64,000 nucleotides of DNA from RHKX01 sp963820055 (GCA_963820055.1 CAWFYJ010000003.1:434001-498000), one strand, 5' to 3'; positions 36,220-45,030 are shown, counted from the first letter of the stretch. Notes: generated from the letters alone by a model not told the origin. Program-made: numbers and translations.

Positions 36220-36254
36220 TGACGGAAACCGGCTGTGGGAGCCGGTTTCCGTCA
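36220..36254 (-). terminator. Perfect 15-bp hairpin ending the pot/amine oxidase operon
   Basis: Arms 36220-36234 and 36240-36254 are perfectly complementary (TGACGGAAACCGGCT on the left) around a GTGGG loop. It begins nine bases past the stop of the amine oxidase gene, last of the leftward operon. There is no T-run. A strong, factor-assisted terminator is the simplest reading. Confidence 0.8.
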
Positions 36255-36263
36255 ACTCGATGC

Positions 36264-37460
36264 TCAGACGACCGCGAGCAGGGCGGCGGCGCGGCGGCCG
36301 CTGCGGATCGCGCCCTCCATGAGGGCACTCATCTCGCCGCCGAGGTGTTCGCCCGCGAAGGCGATGCGGCCGTGCCGGCGGGCGAGCAGCTCGGCGGCCG
36401 GCTCCGGCGTGTCGACCGAGTAGGCGGCTCCGACCCACGGGTCGTCGTCCCAGGTCGAGAGCACCGCCCGGGCGGGGTCGATCGGGAGGTCGGGACGGAG
36501 ATCAGCGAGCTTCGCCGCCCACCGGGACGGCCCGTCGGCGACCCCGAGACCGCGCAGCGCCTGCGGCGATCCGGCGAAGGCGCTGACGAGCGGCTGGGAG
36601 CCGTCCGGGTCGTCGCCGCTCGCCGTCCAGGCCCAGTAGCGGTCGGGCACCGCGAGGGTGGCGCTGACCGGGGCCGGGCCGGGCAGCGGGACGAACAGCT
36701 TTGCGGCGTGTCCGTAGGCGATCGAGCGGAGGGCGTCGATCGGCCCATCCCCGACGCCGTCAACGGCGATCGCGCCGATCACCGACGCGGGCACGGCGAC
36801 CACGCAGGCGTCGGCCGCGGTCTCGCCCGAGTCGGTCGTTATCGCCACCCCTTCCCCGGTCGCGGCGATCGCACGGACCGGCGACGAGAGGTGGATGCGG
36901 TCGCGCCCGACCTGGTCGGCGAGCGCTTCGGCGAGCCGTCCGTTGCCGCCGGCGATCCCCGGCGCCGGCAGGTCGCTGACCCGGGCGAGGAGCCCGAGCT
37001 CGTGAGCGGGCACGAGGTCGCCGTCGGCTGCGGCGGAGACCTCGGCGCGAGCGAGGATCGCCTCGCGGGCGCCGTCGTCGGCGTCGAGCGAGGCGAGTAG
37101 GCCGCGCACGCTCGTGCCCTCCCCCGCCCCCGCCGCGAGCGCCCGCTCGATCGCCGCGACGGCGGCGGCCATCGCCTCCGGCGTGGTTTCGACCCCGCGC
37201 GGCTCCCGCTGCCCGTAGCGCATGCCCTTGTCCCAGAGGCCGAGGCCGAGTCGCTCGGCGAGGGCGGTCACCTCGGTGCAGCCGGGAAGGATGAACTCGG
37301 CGCCCATCTCGACGACTGCGCCGTTGCCGAGCTCGCGGGAGTGGACGCGGCCGCCGACGCGGTCGCGGGCCTCGAACACCACCGGCTCGTGCCCGGCGGC
37401 GGCCACCGCCTCGGCCGCGGCGAGCCCGGCGAGGCCGGCCCCGACGACGGCGATCCTCAC
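36264..37460 (-). CDS. FAD-dependent amine oxidase
   Basis: 398 residues. N-terminal dinucleotide motif MRIAVVGAGLAGLAAAEAV and VFEARDRVGGRVHS are typical of the flavin monoamine oxidase family. The C-terminal FAD motif is RIAFAGEHLGGEMSALMEGAIRSG. The substrate half is shorter than in eukaryotic MAO and closer to bacterial putrescine/tyramine oxidases. It lies four bases after potA in the polyamine-type transport operon. This makes an imported amine its likely substrate, giving an aldehyde, ammonia and hydrogen peroxide. An aldehyde dehydrogenase is encoded 8 kb away. Confidence 0.9.
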   Translation of the reverse strand: MRIAVVGAGLAGLAAAEAVAAAGHEPVVFEARDRVGGRVHSRELGNGAVVEMGAEFILPGCTEVTALAERLGLGLWDKGMRYGQREPRGVETTPEAMAAAVAAIERALAAGAGEGTSVRGLLASLDADDGAREAILARAEVSAAADGDLVPAHELGLLARVSDLPAPGIAGGNGRLAEALADQVGRDRIHLSSPVRAIAATGEGVAITTDSGETAADACVVAVPASVIGAIAVDGVGDGPIDALRSIAYGHAAKLFVPLPGPAPVSATLAVPDRYWAWTASGDDPDGSQPLVSAFAGSPQALRGLGVADGPSRWAAKLADLRPDLPIDPARAVLSTWDDDPWVGAAYSVDTPEPAAELLARRHGRIAFAGEHLGGEMSALMEGAIRSGRRAAALLAVV

Positions 37461-37464
37461 GCTC

Positions 37465-38583
37465 TCACCTGAGCACGAGGCAGTTCTCGGGATGCCACCC
37501 GACCCGGACCTCCATGCCCTCCTCCCAGCGATCGTCGGCGCTCGCGCGGTAGGTGGCCTGCTCGAGCGCGACGAGGTGGGAGTCGGCGCCGAGCTCGACT
37601 GTGATCTGAGTGTTGACGCCGTGGTAGATCCGCGAGACGACGGTGCCGGTCATCTCGACCATGCCCGGCTCGACCTCCTCATCGACGGCGATCTTCTCGG
37701 GCCGGACCGACAGCTGGACGGTGTCACCGAGGTCACAGTCCTCCGGAACCGGCGCCGGTACCTTCATGCCATTCCCGACCTTGACCGTGCCGGGCCCGTC
37801 GACGACGCCCTCGAGCATGTTCGAGATGCCGATGAACCCGGCAACGAACTCCTCGTTCGGGTGCTCGTAGACCTCCTCGGGCTCGCCGCACTGGGCGATC
37901 CGGCCGTCGCTCATCACCGCGATCCGGTCCGACATCGACAGCGCCTCTTCCTGATCGTGGGTCACGTAGACGAACGTGATCCCGACCTCGCGCTGGATCT
38001 GCTTGAGCTCGACCTGCATCTGCCGGCGCAGCTTCAGGTCGAGGGCGCCGAGGGGCTCGTCGAGGAGGAGCACCGCGGGACGGTTGACGAGGGCCCGCGC
38101 GAGCGCGACCCGCTGGCGCTGGCCGCCGGACAGCTCCGACGGGCGCGACTTCGCCCGGCTGTCGAGGCTGACGAGCTCGAGCGCCTCGTCGACCCTGCGG
38201 ACGATCTCGTCCTTCGCGACCTTCTGCCGCTTCAGACCGAACGCGACGTTGTCGGCGACGTCGAGGTGCCCGAAGAGCGCGTAGCTCTGGAAGACCATGT
38301 TGACGTTGCGCTTGTAGGGCGGGACATCTTCGACCGGCTCGCCCTCGAGCAGGATCCGGCCCTCGGTCGGCACCTCGAAGCCGGCGAGCATCCGCAGCGT
38401 CGTCGTCTTGCCGCAGCCCGACGGGCCGAGCAGCGAGAAGAACTCGCCGCGCGGGATCGAGAGGTCGATCGCATCGACGGCGGTGAAGTCGCCGAAGCGC
38501 TTCGTCACGCCCTCGAGGCGGATCGCCTCGCCCCCGGTCGAATCTCCGGTCGGCTCGGTTCCGCTCACGGTTGCCTGCTCCAC
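37465..38583 (-). CDS. potA: Spermidine/putrescine-type ABC transporter ATP-binding protein PotA
   Basis: 372 residues. Walker A LLGPSGCGKTTTLRML, Q-loop MVFQSYALFGHLDVADNVAF, signature ELSGGQRQRVALARALV, Walker B VLLLDEPLGALD and switch His in VTHDQEEAL. A C-terminal TOBE domain follows from ~residue 285 (DTVQLSVRPEKIAV). The SYALFGHLDVADNV form and TOBE domain place it with polyamine/iron importers rather than with sugar importers. Energises the PotB-PotC channel. One base separates it from potC. Confidence 0.93.
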   Translation of the reverse strand: MEQATVSGTEPTGDSTGGEAIRLEGVTKRFGDFTAVDAIDLSIPRGEFFSLLGPSGCGKTTTLRMLAGFEVPTEGRILLEGEPVEDVPPYKRNVNMVFQSYALFGHLDVADNVAFGLKRQKVAKDEIVRRVDEALELVSLDSRAKSRPSELSGGQRQRVALARALVNRPAVLLLDEPLGALDLKLRRQMQVELKQIQREVGITFVYVTHDQEEALSMSDRIAVMSDGRIAQCGEPEEVYEHPNEEFVAGFIGISNMLEGVVDGPGTVKVGNGMKVPAPVPEDCDLGDTVQLSVRPEKIAVDEEVEPGMVEMTGTVVSRIYHGVNTQITVELGADSHLVALEQATYRASADDRWEEGMEVRVGWHPENCLVLR

Positions 38584-38584
38584 G

Positions 38585-39472
38585 TCACTCCTCCTGTCCG
38601 GTCAGGACCTTGATTCCGCTTTCCTTGCGGCCGAAGAACCGCGGCAGTAGCACCGCCGCGACCACGGCCGTCAGCGACACGACCATCATCAGCGTCCCGA
38701 TCGCGTTGATCGTCGGCGAGACGCCGAAGCGGATCGCCGACCAGATCCGCACCGGCAGCGGCTGCGTGTCCTCCCCGGTCGTGAAGAAGGAGAGGACGAA
38801 GTCGTCGAAGGAGAGCGCGAACGTGAGCAGGCCGGCGGCGACGATCGCCGGCCACAGCTCCGGCACGAGAACGAGCCGGACAGCCTGAAAGCGGGTCGCC
38901 CCGAGGTCCATCGCCGCCTGCTCGACCTCGTCGCCCATCGACGCGAGACGACCGCGGACGACGACGGTCACATACGAGATCGAGAAGGTTATGTGGGCGA
39001 TCACGATCGTCCAGAACGAGAGCTGGATCCCGAGCTGGGAGAAGATCAGCAACGCCGAGATCCCGGCCACGATCTCCGGCGTCACGAGCGGGATCAGCAT
39101 CAGGACGTTGGCGGCGGGGCTCCAGCGGGTTTTCGCGCGGACGAGGCCGATCGCCAGGGCGGTGCCGATGATCGTCGCGATGATCATCGTGATCAGCGCG
39201 ATCCGCAGCGAGACGAACAGCGACTCACGCAACGTCGGGTCGTTGAGGAAGTCGCTGTACCACTGCAGCGAGAACCCCTGGAACGACTGCAGCGACTTGA
39301 CCGAGTTGAAGGAGAAGAGGACGACGACCGCAATCGGGATGAACAGGTACAGGTAGACGAGCCCGCTGTAGATCCTCAGGAACCGCGGACGATCGAATCC
39401 GCCCTCGCGAGATTTGGCGCGACGCCGGTTCAGTCGCCCGGTCCCGACGGCTGTCGGCGGCACCCCGGTCAC
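38585..39472 (-). CDS. potC: Spermidine/putrescine-type ABC permease PotC
   Basis: 295 residues from the GTG at 39472, which overlaps the potB stop (GTGA). Six membrane spans, the first being YSGLVYLYLFIPIAVVVLFS. The EAA loop reads EQAAMDLGATRFQAVRLVLVPEL, and LSFDDFVLSFFTTG is the PotC hallmark. Forms the channel with PotB. The longer frame upstream (to 39706) is shadow of potB. Confidence 0.93.
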   Translation of the reverse strand: MTGVPPTAVGTGRLNRRRAKSREGGFDRPRFLRIYSGLVYLYLFIPIAVVVLFSFNSVKSLQSFQGFSLQWYSDFLNDPTLRESLFVSLRIALITMIIATIIGTALAIGLVRAKTRWSPAANVLMLIPLVTPEIVAGISALLIFSQLGIQLSFWTIVIAHITFSISYVTVVVRGRLASMGDEVEQAAMDLGATRFQAVRLVLVPELWPAIVAAGLLTFALSFDDFVLSFFTTGEDTQPLPVRIWSAIRFGVSPTINAIGTLMMVVSLTAVVAAVLLPRFFGRKESGIKVLTGQEE

Positions 39473-40332
39473 ACGCCCCCCGCGGCGACCGGCTCGCGCG
39501 CCTCGCGAGCAGCGGAACGCAGATAGCCGAGCATCCAGATCGACAAGAACAGCATCATCACGACCGTGAGCGCCGATCCGAACGGCCAGTTGCTCGCGGC
39601 AAAGAACTGGTCCTGGATCAAGTTCCCGATCATGTAGGTATCGGGGCCGCCGAGCAGCTGGGCGGAGACGAAGTCCCCGACGGCGGGCAGGAAGACGAGC
39701 ACGCATCCGGCGAGGATCCCCTGCTTCGTCTGCGGCAGGGTCACGTGCAGGAAGACCCGTGCCGGGGTCCCGAACAGGTCCTTGCCCGCTTCGATCAGCG
39801 AGCCCTCCATCCGCTCGAGCGAGGCGTAGATCGGGAGGATCATGAAGACGAGGTAGCCGTAGACGAGGCCGCCGATCACCGCGTATGGCGTGTTGACGAA
39901 TTGGATGCCGGTGTCGGTCAGACCGATGTCCTTGAGCGCGCTGTTGACGAGTCCCTCATCGGCGAGCAGCGCTACCCACGCGTAGGTGCGGACGAGGTAG
40001 TTGACGAAGAAGGGAATGACGAGAAGAGCGATCAGCAGGTGCTTGCGCTTGCCCCCGTAGCGGGCGATGAAGTAGGCGATCGGGTAGCCGAGCAGCAGGC
40101 AGAGTGCGGCCGTCGCCACCGCGTAGCCGATCGACCGCAGCAGCACCGGGATGTACAGCGGGTCGAAGGCGTCCTTGTAGTTGTCGAGCCGGAATGCGTA
40201 GACGGCGCGGCCGAGATCGTCGGTGAACCCGAACGACAGCGCCAGGACGAGACAGATCGGGACGACGAAGAGAAGGGTCAGCCAGACGCCGCCCGGCAGC
40301 AGGAATCGAGACCAGAACCCCTTCGAGCTCAT
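39469..40332 (-). CDS. potB: Spermidine/putrescine-type ABC permease PotB
   Basis: 287 residues from the ATG at 40332 (MSSKGFWSRFLLPGGVW). Six spans. The permease loop is EGSLIEAGKDLFGTPARVFLHV followed by TLPQTKQGI, and LPAVGDFVSAQLLGG is typical of PotB. NYLVRTYAWVALLADEG is another family mark. It starts 13 bases after the potD stop. Confidence 0.93.
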   Translation of the reverse strand: MSSKGFWSRFLLPGGVWLTLLFVVPICLVLALSFGFTDDLGRAVYAFRLDNYKDAFDPLYIPVLLRSIGYAVATAALCLLLGYPIAYFIARYGGKRKHLLIALLVIPFFVNYLVRTYAWVALLADEGLVNSALKDIGLTDTGIQFVNTPYAVIGGLVYGYLVFMILPIYASLERMEGSLIEAGKDLFGTPARVFLHVTLPQTKQGILAGCVLVFLPAVGDFVSAQLLGGPDTYMIGNLIQDQFFAASNWPFGSALTVVMMLFLSIWMLGYLRSAAREAREPVAAGGV

Positions 40333-40345
40333 CGCAGCCGCACCC

Positions 40346-41473
40346 TCACGAAGCCTTGACCTCGGTCCAGGTCTGGTTCCAGAGCGCCCGGTCGTCTGCA
40401 TTGTCGAGTCGGTACTCCATGCCGCCGTCGCCGAGCGTCTCGAGCTTCACGTCGATCGACGGCTCGTCCTTGACGAGGCTCGCGAACGCCTGCCTGCCGC
40501 CCTCGACCGGCTGCGGGTATCCGTTCCACATCACGTTCTGCGCGGCGTTGTCGGGCTCAATGATCCAATTCATGAACATCAGGGCGGTCCCCGGTGATCG
40601 TGCCGTGATCGGGATGCACATCAGGTCGCTGCCGACGGGCACTCCCTCCTTGCAGGTCTCGTAGCTGTAGTCCTCGGGGTTGCTCACCTGGTTGCGGACG
40701 TTGACGATGTCGCCGTTCCAGGCCTGGTGGATGACAGCAGTGCCGTTGACGAGATTCTGAGTCGAGTTCGTCGATATCCCGCGCGCGAACTGCTTCTGGT
40801 CGAGCAGCGTCTGCTTCGAGATCTCGAGCTCGTTCGGGTCGGCCGTGTTGAGGTCCCAGCCGTTGATCAGGTTGGCTTCCCCGATCGCCTCCTGGAAGTC
40901 GTCGAGGATGAACATCTTGCCCTCGCCGTCGGGGTTGGTGAGGTCGTTCCAGGAGCCCGTCATGCCGCTGACCAGATCGTTGCGCCAGGCGATCCCCGTC
41001 GTGTAGTAGGCGTAAGGGACCGTGTACTGGTTGTCGGGGTCCCACCAGCCGTGCTGGTAGAACGACGAGATCCCGGCGGCATTGCTGAGTTTGTCGCGGT
41101 TGAATCGGTGCAGCAGGCCTTCCTGCTGCAGCCGGTGGGCGTACTCGGTCGAGGGCCAGATGACGTCGTAGCGACCGCCGGCCCTGAGCTTGGTCACCAT
41201 CGCCTCGAGATTGTCGAAGTTGACCTCGTTGACCTCGACCCCGTACTTGTCGCTGAAGCCCTTCTTGATGTCCGGGTCCATGTACTGGGCCCAGTTGTAG
41301 ATGAGGATGTCGCCGTCGATCCTGGGCTTGACCGCGGCCGTGCTCTCGGGCTTGTCGATCGGGCGCTCGACCGTGCAGCCGGACAGCGCCCCGAGCCCGT
41401 AGAGGCCGAGCGCTCCGCCGGCGCCGGCCCGGAGCAGCTGGCGGCGGTTCAGGCGCGGGTCGAAGCCGGTCAT
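40346..41473 (-). CDS. potD: Spermidine/putrescine-type substrate-binding lipoprotein PotD
   Basis: 375 residues from the ATG at 41473, overlapping the tetR stop. The N-terminus has a twin-arginine-like motif (NRRQLLRAG) followed by a lipobox (LGALSGC), so it may be exported folded and then lipid-anchored. The mature part matches PotD/PotF: ILIYNWAQYMDPDIKKGF, VNFDNLEAMVTKLRAGG, YDVIWPSTEYA, and VPYAYYTTGIAWR. Ligand residues cannot be decided by eye, so putrescine, spermidine or another amine are all possible. Confidence 0.92.
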   Translation of the reverse strand: MTGFDPRLNRRQLLRAGAGGALGLYGLGALSGCTVERPIDKPESTAAVKPRIDGDILIYNWAQYMDPDIKKGFSDKYGVEVNEVNFDNLEAMVTKLRAGGRYDVIWPSTEYAHRLQQEGLLHRFNRDKLSNAAGISSFYQHGWWDPDNQYTVPYAYYTTGIAWRNDLVSGMTGSWNDLTNPDGEGKMFILDDFQEAIGEANLINGWDLNTADPNELEISKQTLLDQKQFARGISTNSTQNLVNGTAVIHQAWNGDIVNVRNQVSNPEDYSYETCKEGVPVGSDLMCIPITARSPGTALMFMNWIIEPDNAAQNVMWNGYPQPVEGGRQAFASLVKDEPSIDVKLETLGDGGMEYRLDNADDRALWNQTWTEVKAS

Positions 41474-42090
41474 GCCGCCGCCCCCGCCGGGTCGGCCCGG
41501 CGCAGCTCGGCGCCGACCGCGGCCTCGGCCTGCCGGACGATGATCTCCTCCATGCCCGCGGGCGTCAGCGACGGATCCTCGAGGGTCATCTGGACGGATA
41601 GCCCGTCCATCAGGGAGGCGATCGCCATCGCCGCCCGCGCGGGATCGACGTCGGAGTCGAACTCGCCGTTGTAGCGGCCGGCGGCGACGATCTCGACGAG
41701 CAGCGCCCGCCACTGGTCGTCGCGCCGAAGGCGCTCGCGGGCGGCCTCGGGATCGTGGAGCGAACGCGCCCAGAGCTCGATCCAGAGTTCGATCCGGCTC
41801 TCCGCAACCGTCGCCTCGATCAGGAGCAGCAGCTTCTCGGCGGCCGTGCCCGCGGACCCGAGGCGCTCGCCGATGCGCTCGGCGAAATCCTCCTCGTCGG
41901 CGATCAGGGCCGCGGTGAGGAGCTGCTCGCGAGACTCGAACCAGTAGAGGACGGCGGCGGGGCTGGTGCCGGCCCGCTCGGCCACGTCGGCGATCCGAGT
42001 CGCGGTCAGGCCGCGCTCGGCGATGACCTCTCCCGCCGCCTCGAGAATCTGCGGCTTGCGGACGTGGTCGATGGCGGGCCGCGGACTCAC
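41470..42090 (-). CDS. TetR-family regulator of the pot operon
   Basis: 206 residues. HTH at ~12-57: PQILEAAGEVIAERGLTATR, then IADVAERAGTSPAAVLYWFE. The C-terminal ligand domain has EARIELWIELWARSLHD-like helices shared with BetI-type choline regulators. It heads the operon, overlaps potD, and probably senses the imported amine. A TGAAC-N4-GTTCA palindrome 59-72 bases upstream of the start is the likely autoregulatory site. Confidence 0.92.
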   Translation of the reverse strand: MSPRPAIDHVRKPQILEAAGEVIAERGLTATRIADVAERAGTSPAAVLYWFESREQLLTAALIADEEDFAERIGERLGSAGTAAEKLLLLIEATVAESRIELWIELWARSLHDPEAARERLRRDDQWRALLVEIVAAGRYNGEFDSDVDPARAAMAIASLMDGLSVQMTLEDPSLTPAGMEEIIVRQAEAAVGAELRRADPAGAAA

Positions 42091-42148
42091 CGGTGCCGGT
42101 CGCCTCCATATCTGGTCATCGGTTCCCTGCCTCTCTCCTCGGGAAAGC

Positions 42149-42162
42149 TGAACCGCCGTTCA
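42149..42162. promoter_or_regulatory. Palindrome TGAAC-N4-GTTCA before the tetR-pot operon
   Basis: TGAACCGCCGTTCA has perfect five-base arms and sits in the only gap between the two tetR genes, upstream of the first. Likely operator of the tetR-pot operon. It also lies ~40 bases past the stop of the second tetR gene, so it does not serve that gene's promoter. Confidence 0.55.
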
Positions 42163-42202
42163 AACTACTCCGTGCCGCGGCGCGGTGCAAGCGGGAACCC
42201 GA

Positions 42203-42823
42203 TCAGCGGAGGAGCAACTTCGGATCGATGCCGAGCGGCTCGGCGAGAACGCCGGCCACGAGCTCACGGGCGGCATCCGCATCCATGCCCGGATCGCCGA
42301 GCAGCGCCCGGACTCCGGTGCCGTCGAGCAGCGCCACAGCGAGATTCGCGGTCGCCTCGACGTCGGTCCCGGCGGCGAACTCGCCGCTTTCGACTCCGGC
42401 GGCGATCACCTCGGTCATCCAGGTTCGGTAGCGCTCGTACATCCGCGCGGCCACCGGCCGCAGGTCGGGCTCGCGGACGGCCCGCAGCCACAGTTCCACC
42501 CAAAGGACCCATTCGCGCTCCTGAGGGCCGGGATAGGGAAGGCTCTCGCGAATCGCCGCCGCCAACCCGTCGACGGCGCTCCCCTCCCCCACCTCCTCGC
42601 CGAAGCGCTCGTCGCCGGCCTGCTCGAAGGAGTGGATCAACGCCTGCTCGAGGAGTTCCTCGCGGGTCGAGAAGTAGTGATGGACGAGCGACGTCGACGC
42701 TCCCGCCCGCTGGGCGACCCGGGCGATCCGGACCTCGTCGATCCCGTCCGCCGCGATCAGCTCGCAGGCGGCCTCGAGGATACGATCGGCGGTGTCGGTG
42801 CTCACCCGACCGAGACTAACCAC
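42203..42823 (-). CDS. Second TetR-family regulator
   Basis: 206 residues from the GTG at 42823. A GTG at 42805 (VSTDTADRIL) would be 200 residues and is equally likely. HTH: ADRILEAACELIAADGIDEV, then RIARVAQRAGASTSLVHHYF. The effector domain again has WVLWVELWLRAVREPDLRPV, so it is a paralogue of the first TetR (both BetI-like). Its start is only 17 bases from the divergent cupin gene, so it probably controls that gene. It is also a candidate to read the TTGAC-N6-GTCAA sites. Confidence 0.9.
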   Translation of the reverse strand: MVSLGRVSTDTADRILEAACELIAADGIDEVRIARVAQRAGASTSLVHHYFSTREELLEQALIHSFEQAGDERFGEEVGEGSAVDGLAAAIRESLPYPGPQEREWVLWVELWLRAVREPDLRPVAARMYERYRTWMTEVIAAGVESGEFAAGTDVEATANLAVALLDGTGVRALLGDPGMDADAARELVAGVLAEPLGIDPKLLLR

Positions 42824-42840
42824 CGCCGAGGAGGTCAGAA

Positions 42841-43284
42841 TTGGGTTACAACGTCCTCACCGCCGATGACGCCTTCTGGCGCCCGTCGAACCAGATGGGC
42901 GTCCTCAACACGGATCTCGGGCGCCAGCTCGGAATCGATGTCTTCGGCACGCGCCTCTGGCGCCTGCAGCCGGGCCAGGCGTCGACCCATCATCGCCATC
43001 TCGAGACATCCGAGCTCTATGTCCTGCTCGAGGGAACGGGCCGGTTGCGCGTCGACGACGAGGTCCTTACCCTCTCCCCCCTCGACGCGGTGAGCGTCGA
43101 CCCCGAGACCGTCCGGCAGCCCTTCAACGACACCGGTGCCGATCAGCTCTGGCTCGTCGTCGGTGCCCCGAACGAACGGTTCGCGAGCACGCTGGAGATG
43201 ACCGAGGACGAGCTCGCGACCATGTACCCGGACGGCCCGACGGCGATGCCGCCGGAGCTCGGCGGCGGCGAGCGCTCAGACTGA
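42841..43284 (+). CDS. Cupin-domain protein
   Basis: 147 residues from a TTG start with a strong AGGAGG site eight bases upstream, which decides this unusual start. Double-stranded beta-helix motifs: THHRHLETSELYVLLEGTGR, then LRVDDEVLTLSPLDAVSV and FNDTGADQLWLVVGAP. The metal-binding set is incomplete: two or three His and one Glu in the first motif, and no His in the second. It might be a ligand-binding rather than catalytic cupin. It is divergent from tetR2 and overlaps the end of the FAD oxidoreductase gene by nine bases on opposite strands. Confidence 0.85.
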   Translation: MGYNVLTADDAFWRPSNQMGVLNTDLGRQLGIDVFGTRLWRLQPGQASTHHRHLETSELYVLLEGTGRLRVDDEVLTLSPLDAVSVDPETVRQPFNDTGADQLWLVVGAPNERFASTLEMTEDELATMYPDGPTAMPPELGGGERSD

Positions 43285-44877
43285 TTCGTCGGCGAGGACG
43301 GCGGAGGCGGCGTTGCGGCCGTTCGTCGCGATGACGCTGCCGCCCGGGTGGGTGGCGGCACCGCAGAGATAGAAGCCCGGGAGCGGCGTCCGCGGCGTCA
43401 GGCGGTTCTCCCACATCTGCTCGGGCAGAACGGCGCCCTGGAAGATCTGCCCGCCGGTCAGGCCGATCCGCGACTCGATGTCGGGAGGGCCGAGGACCTC
43501 GTACTCGATCAGGCGATCCTCGATCCCCGGTGCGAAACGGTCGATCAGGTCGATGAACTGGCGGGCCACCTCGTCGCGCCGCGAGTCCCAGTCCCCCTCC
43601 GCCAGCTCGTAGGGCGCGTACTGGCCGAACACCGTCATCGAGTGCTTGCCGGCCGGCGCCGGGCTCGGGTCGAACCCGGTCTGGGTGTAGACCTCAGCGA
43701 ACCCGACGGCGGGCTCGCCGGCGACGCAGCGCTCGAAGGCCGCCTGGGCGGAGTCGATGCCATCGGTCAGCTCGATCATCGCCCGCGCGGGCCAGGTCTC
43801 ACCGTCGGCTGCGGCCCAGTTCGGGAGCTCGTCGAGGGCGGCGTTGAACTTGACGACCGGGCTGCGGACGTCCCAAGCCTCGAGCCGCTCCCGGTAGGCC
43901 GGGTCGAAGGAGTCGATCGCGTCGGTGCCGATCAGGCCCATCGCGACCTTCGGGTCGGCGTTGGAGATCACGGCCCCCGCCCGGATCCGCGTCCCGTCCT
44001 CGAGCTCGACGCCCTCGCCGGGGACGATCCGGGCGACCGGCACGCCGCAGGCGAGCATCGCGCCGGCCTCACGGGCGGCGTCGGCGATCGCGAACGAGAC
44101 CATCCCCATCCCGCCCTCGACGTAGGCCCAGTTGGAGCCGCCGCCGTCGAGGTCGCCCTGGTGGTGCATGAGCTTCACGGAGGCGGTCCCGGGGTCGCGG
44201 GGCCCTGCCCAGGTCCCGATCACGCCGCCGCCGAAGAACGCGTCGTGGAGACGCTGGTCGCTGAAGTAGTCGTCCATCACCTCGGCGATCGACGCCTCGA
44301 AGACGAGGTCGATCATCTCGCGGCTGCCGCCGAGCATCGCCTCGATCTCGGGGCGCGTCGGCGTATCGCCCTCCCAGGCGTCCCGGTCGCCCTTGCGGAG
44401 CAGCTTGCGGATGTCGTCGTAGAGCTTCTGGTGGCGCCAGTAGCCGTCGATGTCGGCCTTCGAGACGCCCATCTCCTCGAGGTTCGCCTGCGTCCGCGCG
44501 TCGTCGACGAACTGCCCGAGCGAGCTGCCGTCGGCGAACGGGATCCAGAGGTTCGGGTCGGCGACCCACCAGCGCAGCCCGCGGCTGTGGAGGTCGAGGT
44601 CGTCGATCACCCGTTGGTCGAGGAGGCCGAGGACGTACGCGCAGGGGCTGATCACGAACCGGTCGTCGGCGAACGGGCGCTCGAGCGTGCAGGCGCCGCC
44701 GAGCCGCTCGCGGCGCTCGAGGACGAGCACCGACCTGCCGGCCTTGGCGAGGTAGGCCGCGGCGGTGAGGCCGTTGTGGCCGCCGCCGACGATGACGGCG
44801 TCCCAGTCCCTCGCCGCCAGCTCCGACACCGGAGCGGGCAGTCCGACCTCGCCGAGTTGCGCTGCGATCTCGCTCAT
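43276..44877 (-). CDS. FAD-dependent oxidoreductase, PYROXD2/CrtI-like (copy 1)
   Basis: 533 residues from the ATG at 44877 (MSEIAAQLGEVGLPAP). This start matches the paralogue at 46916-48529. FAD motif DAVIVGGGHNGLTAAAYLAK and VLVLERRERLGGACTLERPF. The C-terminal FAD motif is GFYLCGAATHPGGSVIATNGRN. The family includes phytoene desaturases and PYROXD2. With no carotenoid genes near, amine or N-methyl oxidation is likelier. Very similar to copy 2 (about three in four residues over most blocks), and the two flank the ALDH-DUF779 pair. Confidence 0.88.
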   Translation of the reverse strand: MSEIAAQLGEVGLPAPVSELAARDWDAVIVGGGHNGLTAAAYLAKAGRSVLVLERRERLGGACTLERPFADDRFVISPCAYVLGLLDQRVIDDLDLHSRGLRWWVADPNLWIPFADGSSLGQFVDDARTQANLEEMGVSKADIDGYWRHQKLYDDIRKLLRKGDRDAWEGDTPTRPEIEAMLGGSREMIDLVFEASIAEVMDDYFSDQRLHDAFFGGGVIGTWAGPRDPGTASVKLMHHQGDLDGGGSNWAYVEGGMGMVSFAIADAAREAGAMLACGVPVARIVPGEGVELEDGTRIRAGAVISNADPKVAMGLIGTDAIDSFDPAYRERLEAWDVRSPVVKFNAALDELPNWAAADGETWPARAMIELTDGIDSAQAAFERCVAGEPAVGFAEVYTQTGFDPSPAPAGKHSMTVFGQYAPYELAEGDWDSRRDEVARQFIDLIDRFAPGIEDRLIEYEVLGPPDIESRIGLTGGQIFQGAVLPEQMWENRLTPRTPLPGFYLCGAATHPGGSVIATNGRNAASAVLADESV

Positions 44878-44996
44878 CGATCCACCGGCTCCGAGCATAT
44901 GCCGAGCGCGGCCGTGCGTGCGGCCAGCGACGTGCGGGGAACTACCGACCGCGTCGGGTTCCCGGCACCGATGCCCGCGCCGTGTTTCGGGTCCAA

Positions 44997-45010
44997 GGTC
45001 AGGTGTGACC
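44997..45010. promoter_or_regulatory. Palindrome GGTCA-N4-TGACC before the ALDH gene
   Basis: GGTCAGGTGTGACC has perfect five-base arms and lies 21-34 bases upstream of the ALDH start and 120 bases from the divergent FAD oxidoreductase start. It is a plausible regulator site for both. Confidence 0.45.
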
Positions 45011-45030
45011 CAATCCCTGGAGGCACCGAA

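Noticed and set aside
40346..42109. potD extended to 587 codons
   Set aside because: The upstream part is read through tetR in another frame. The signal peptide with lipobox begins at 41473.
43348..45030. Upstream extension of the ALDH frame (to 1,074 codons)
   Set aside because: The extension is antisense to FAD oxidoreductase 1. The ALDH has its own ATG with a GGAGG site at 45031.
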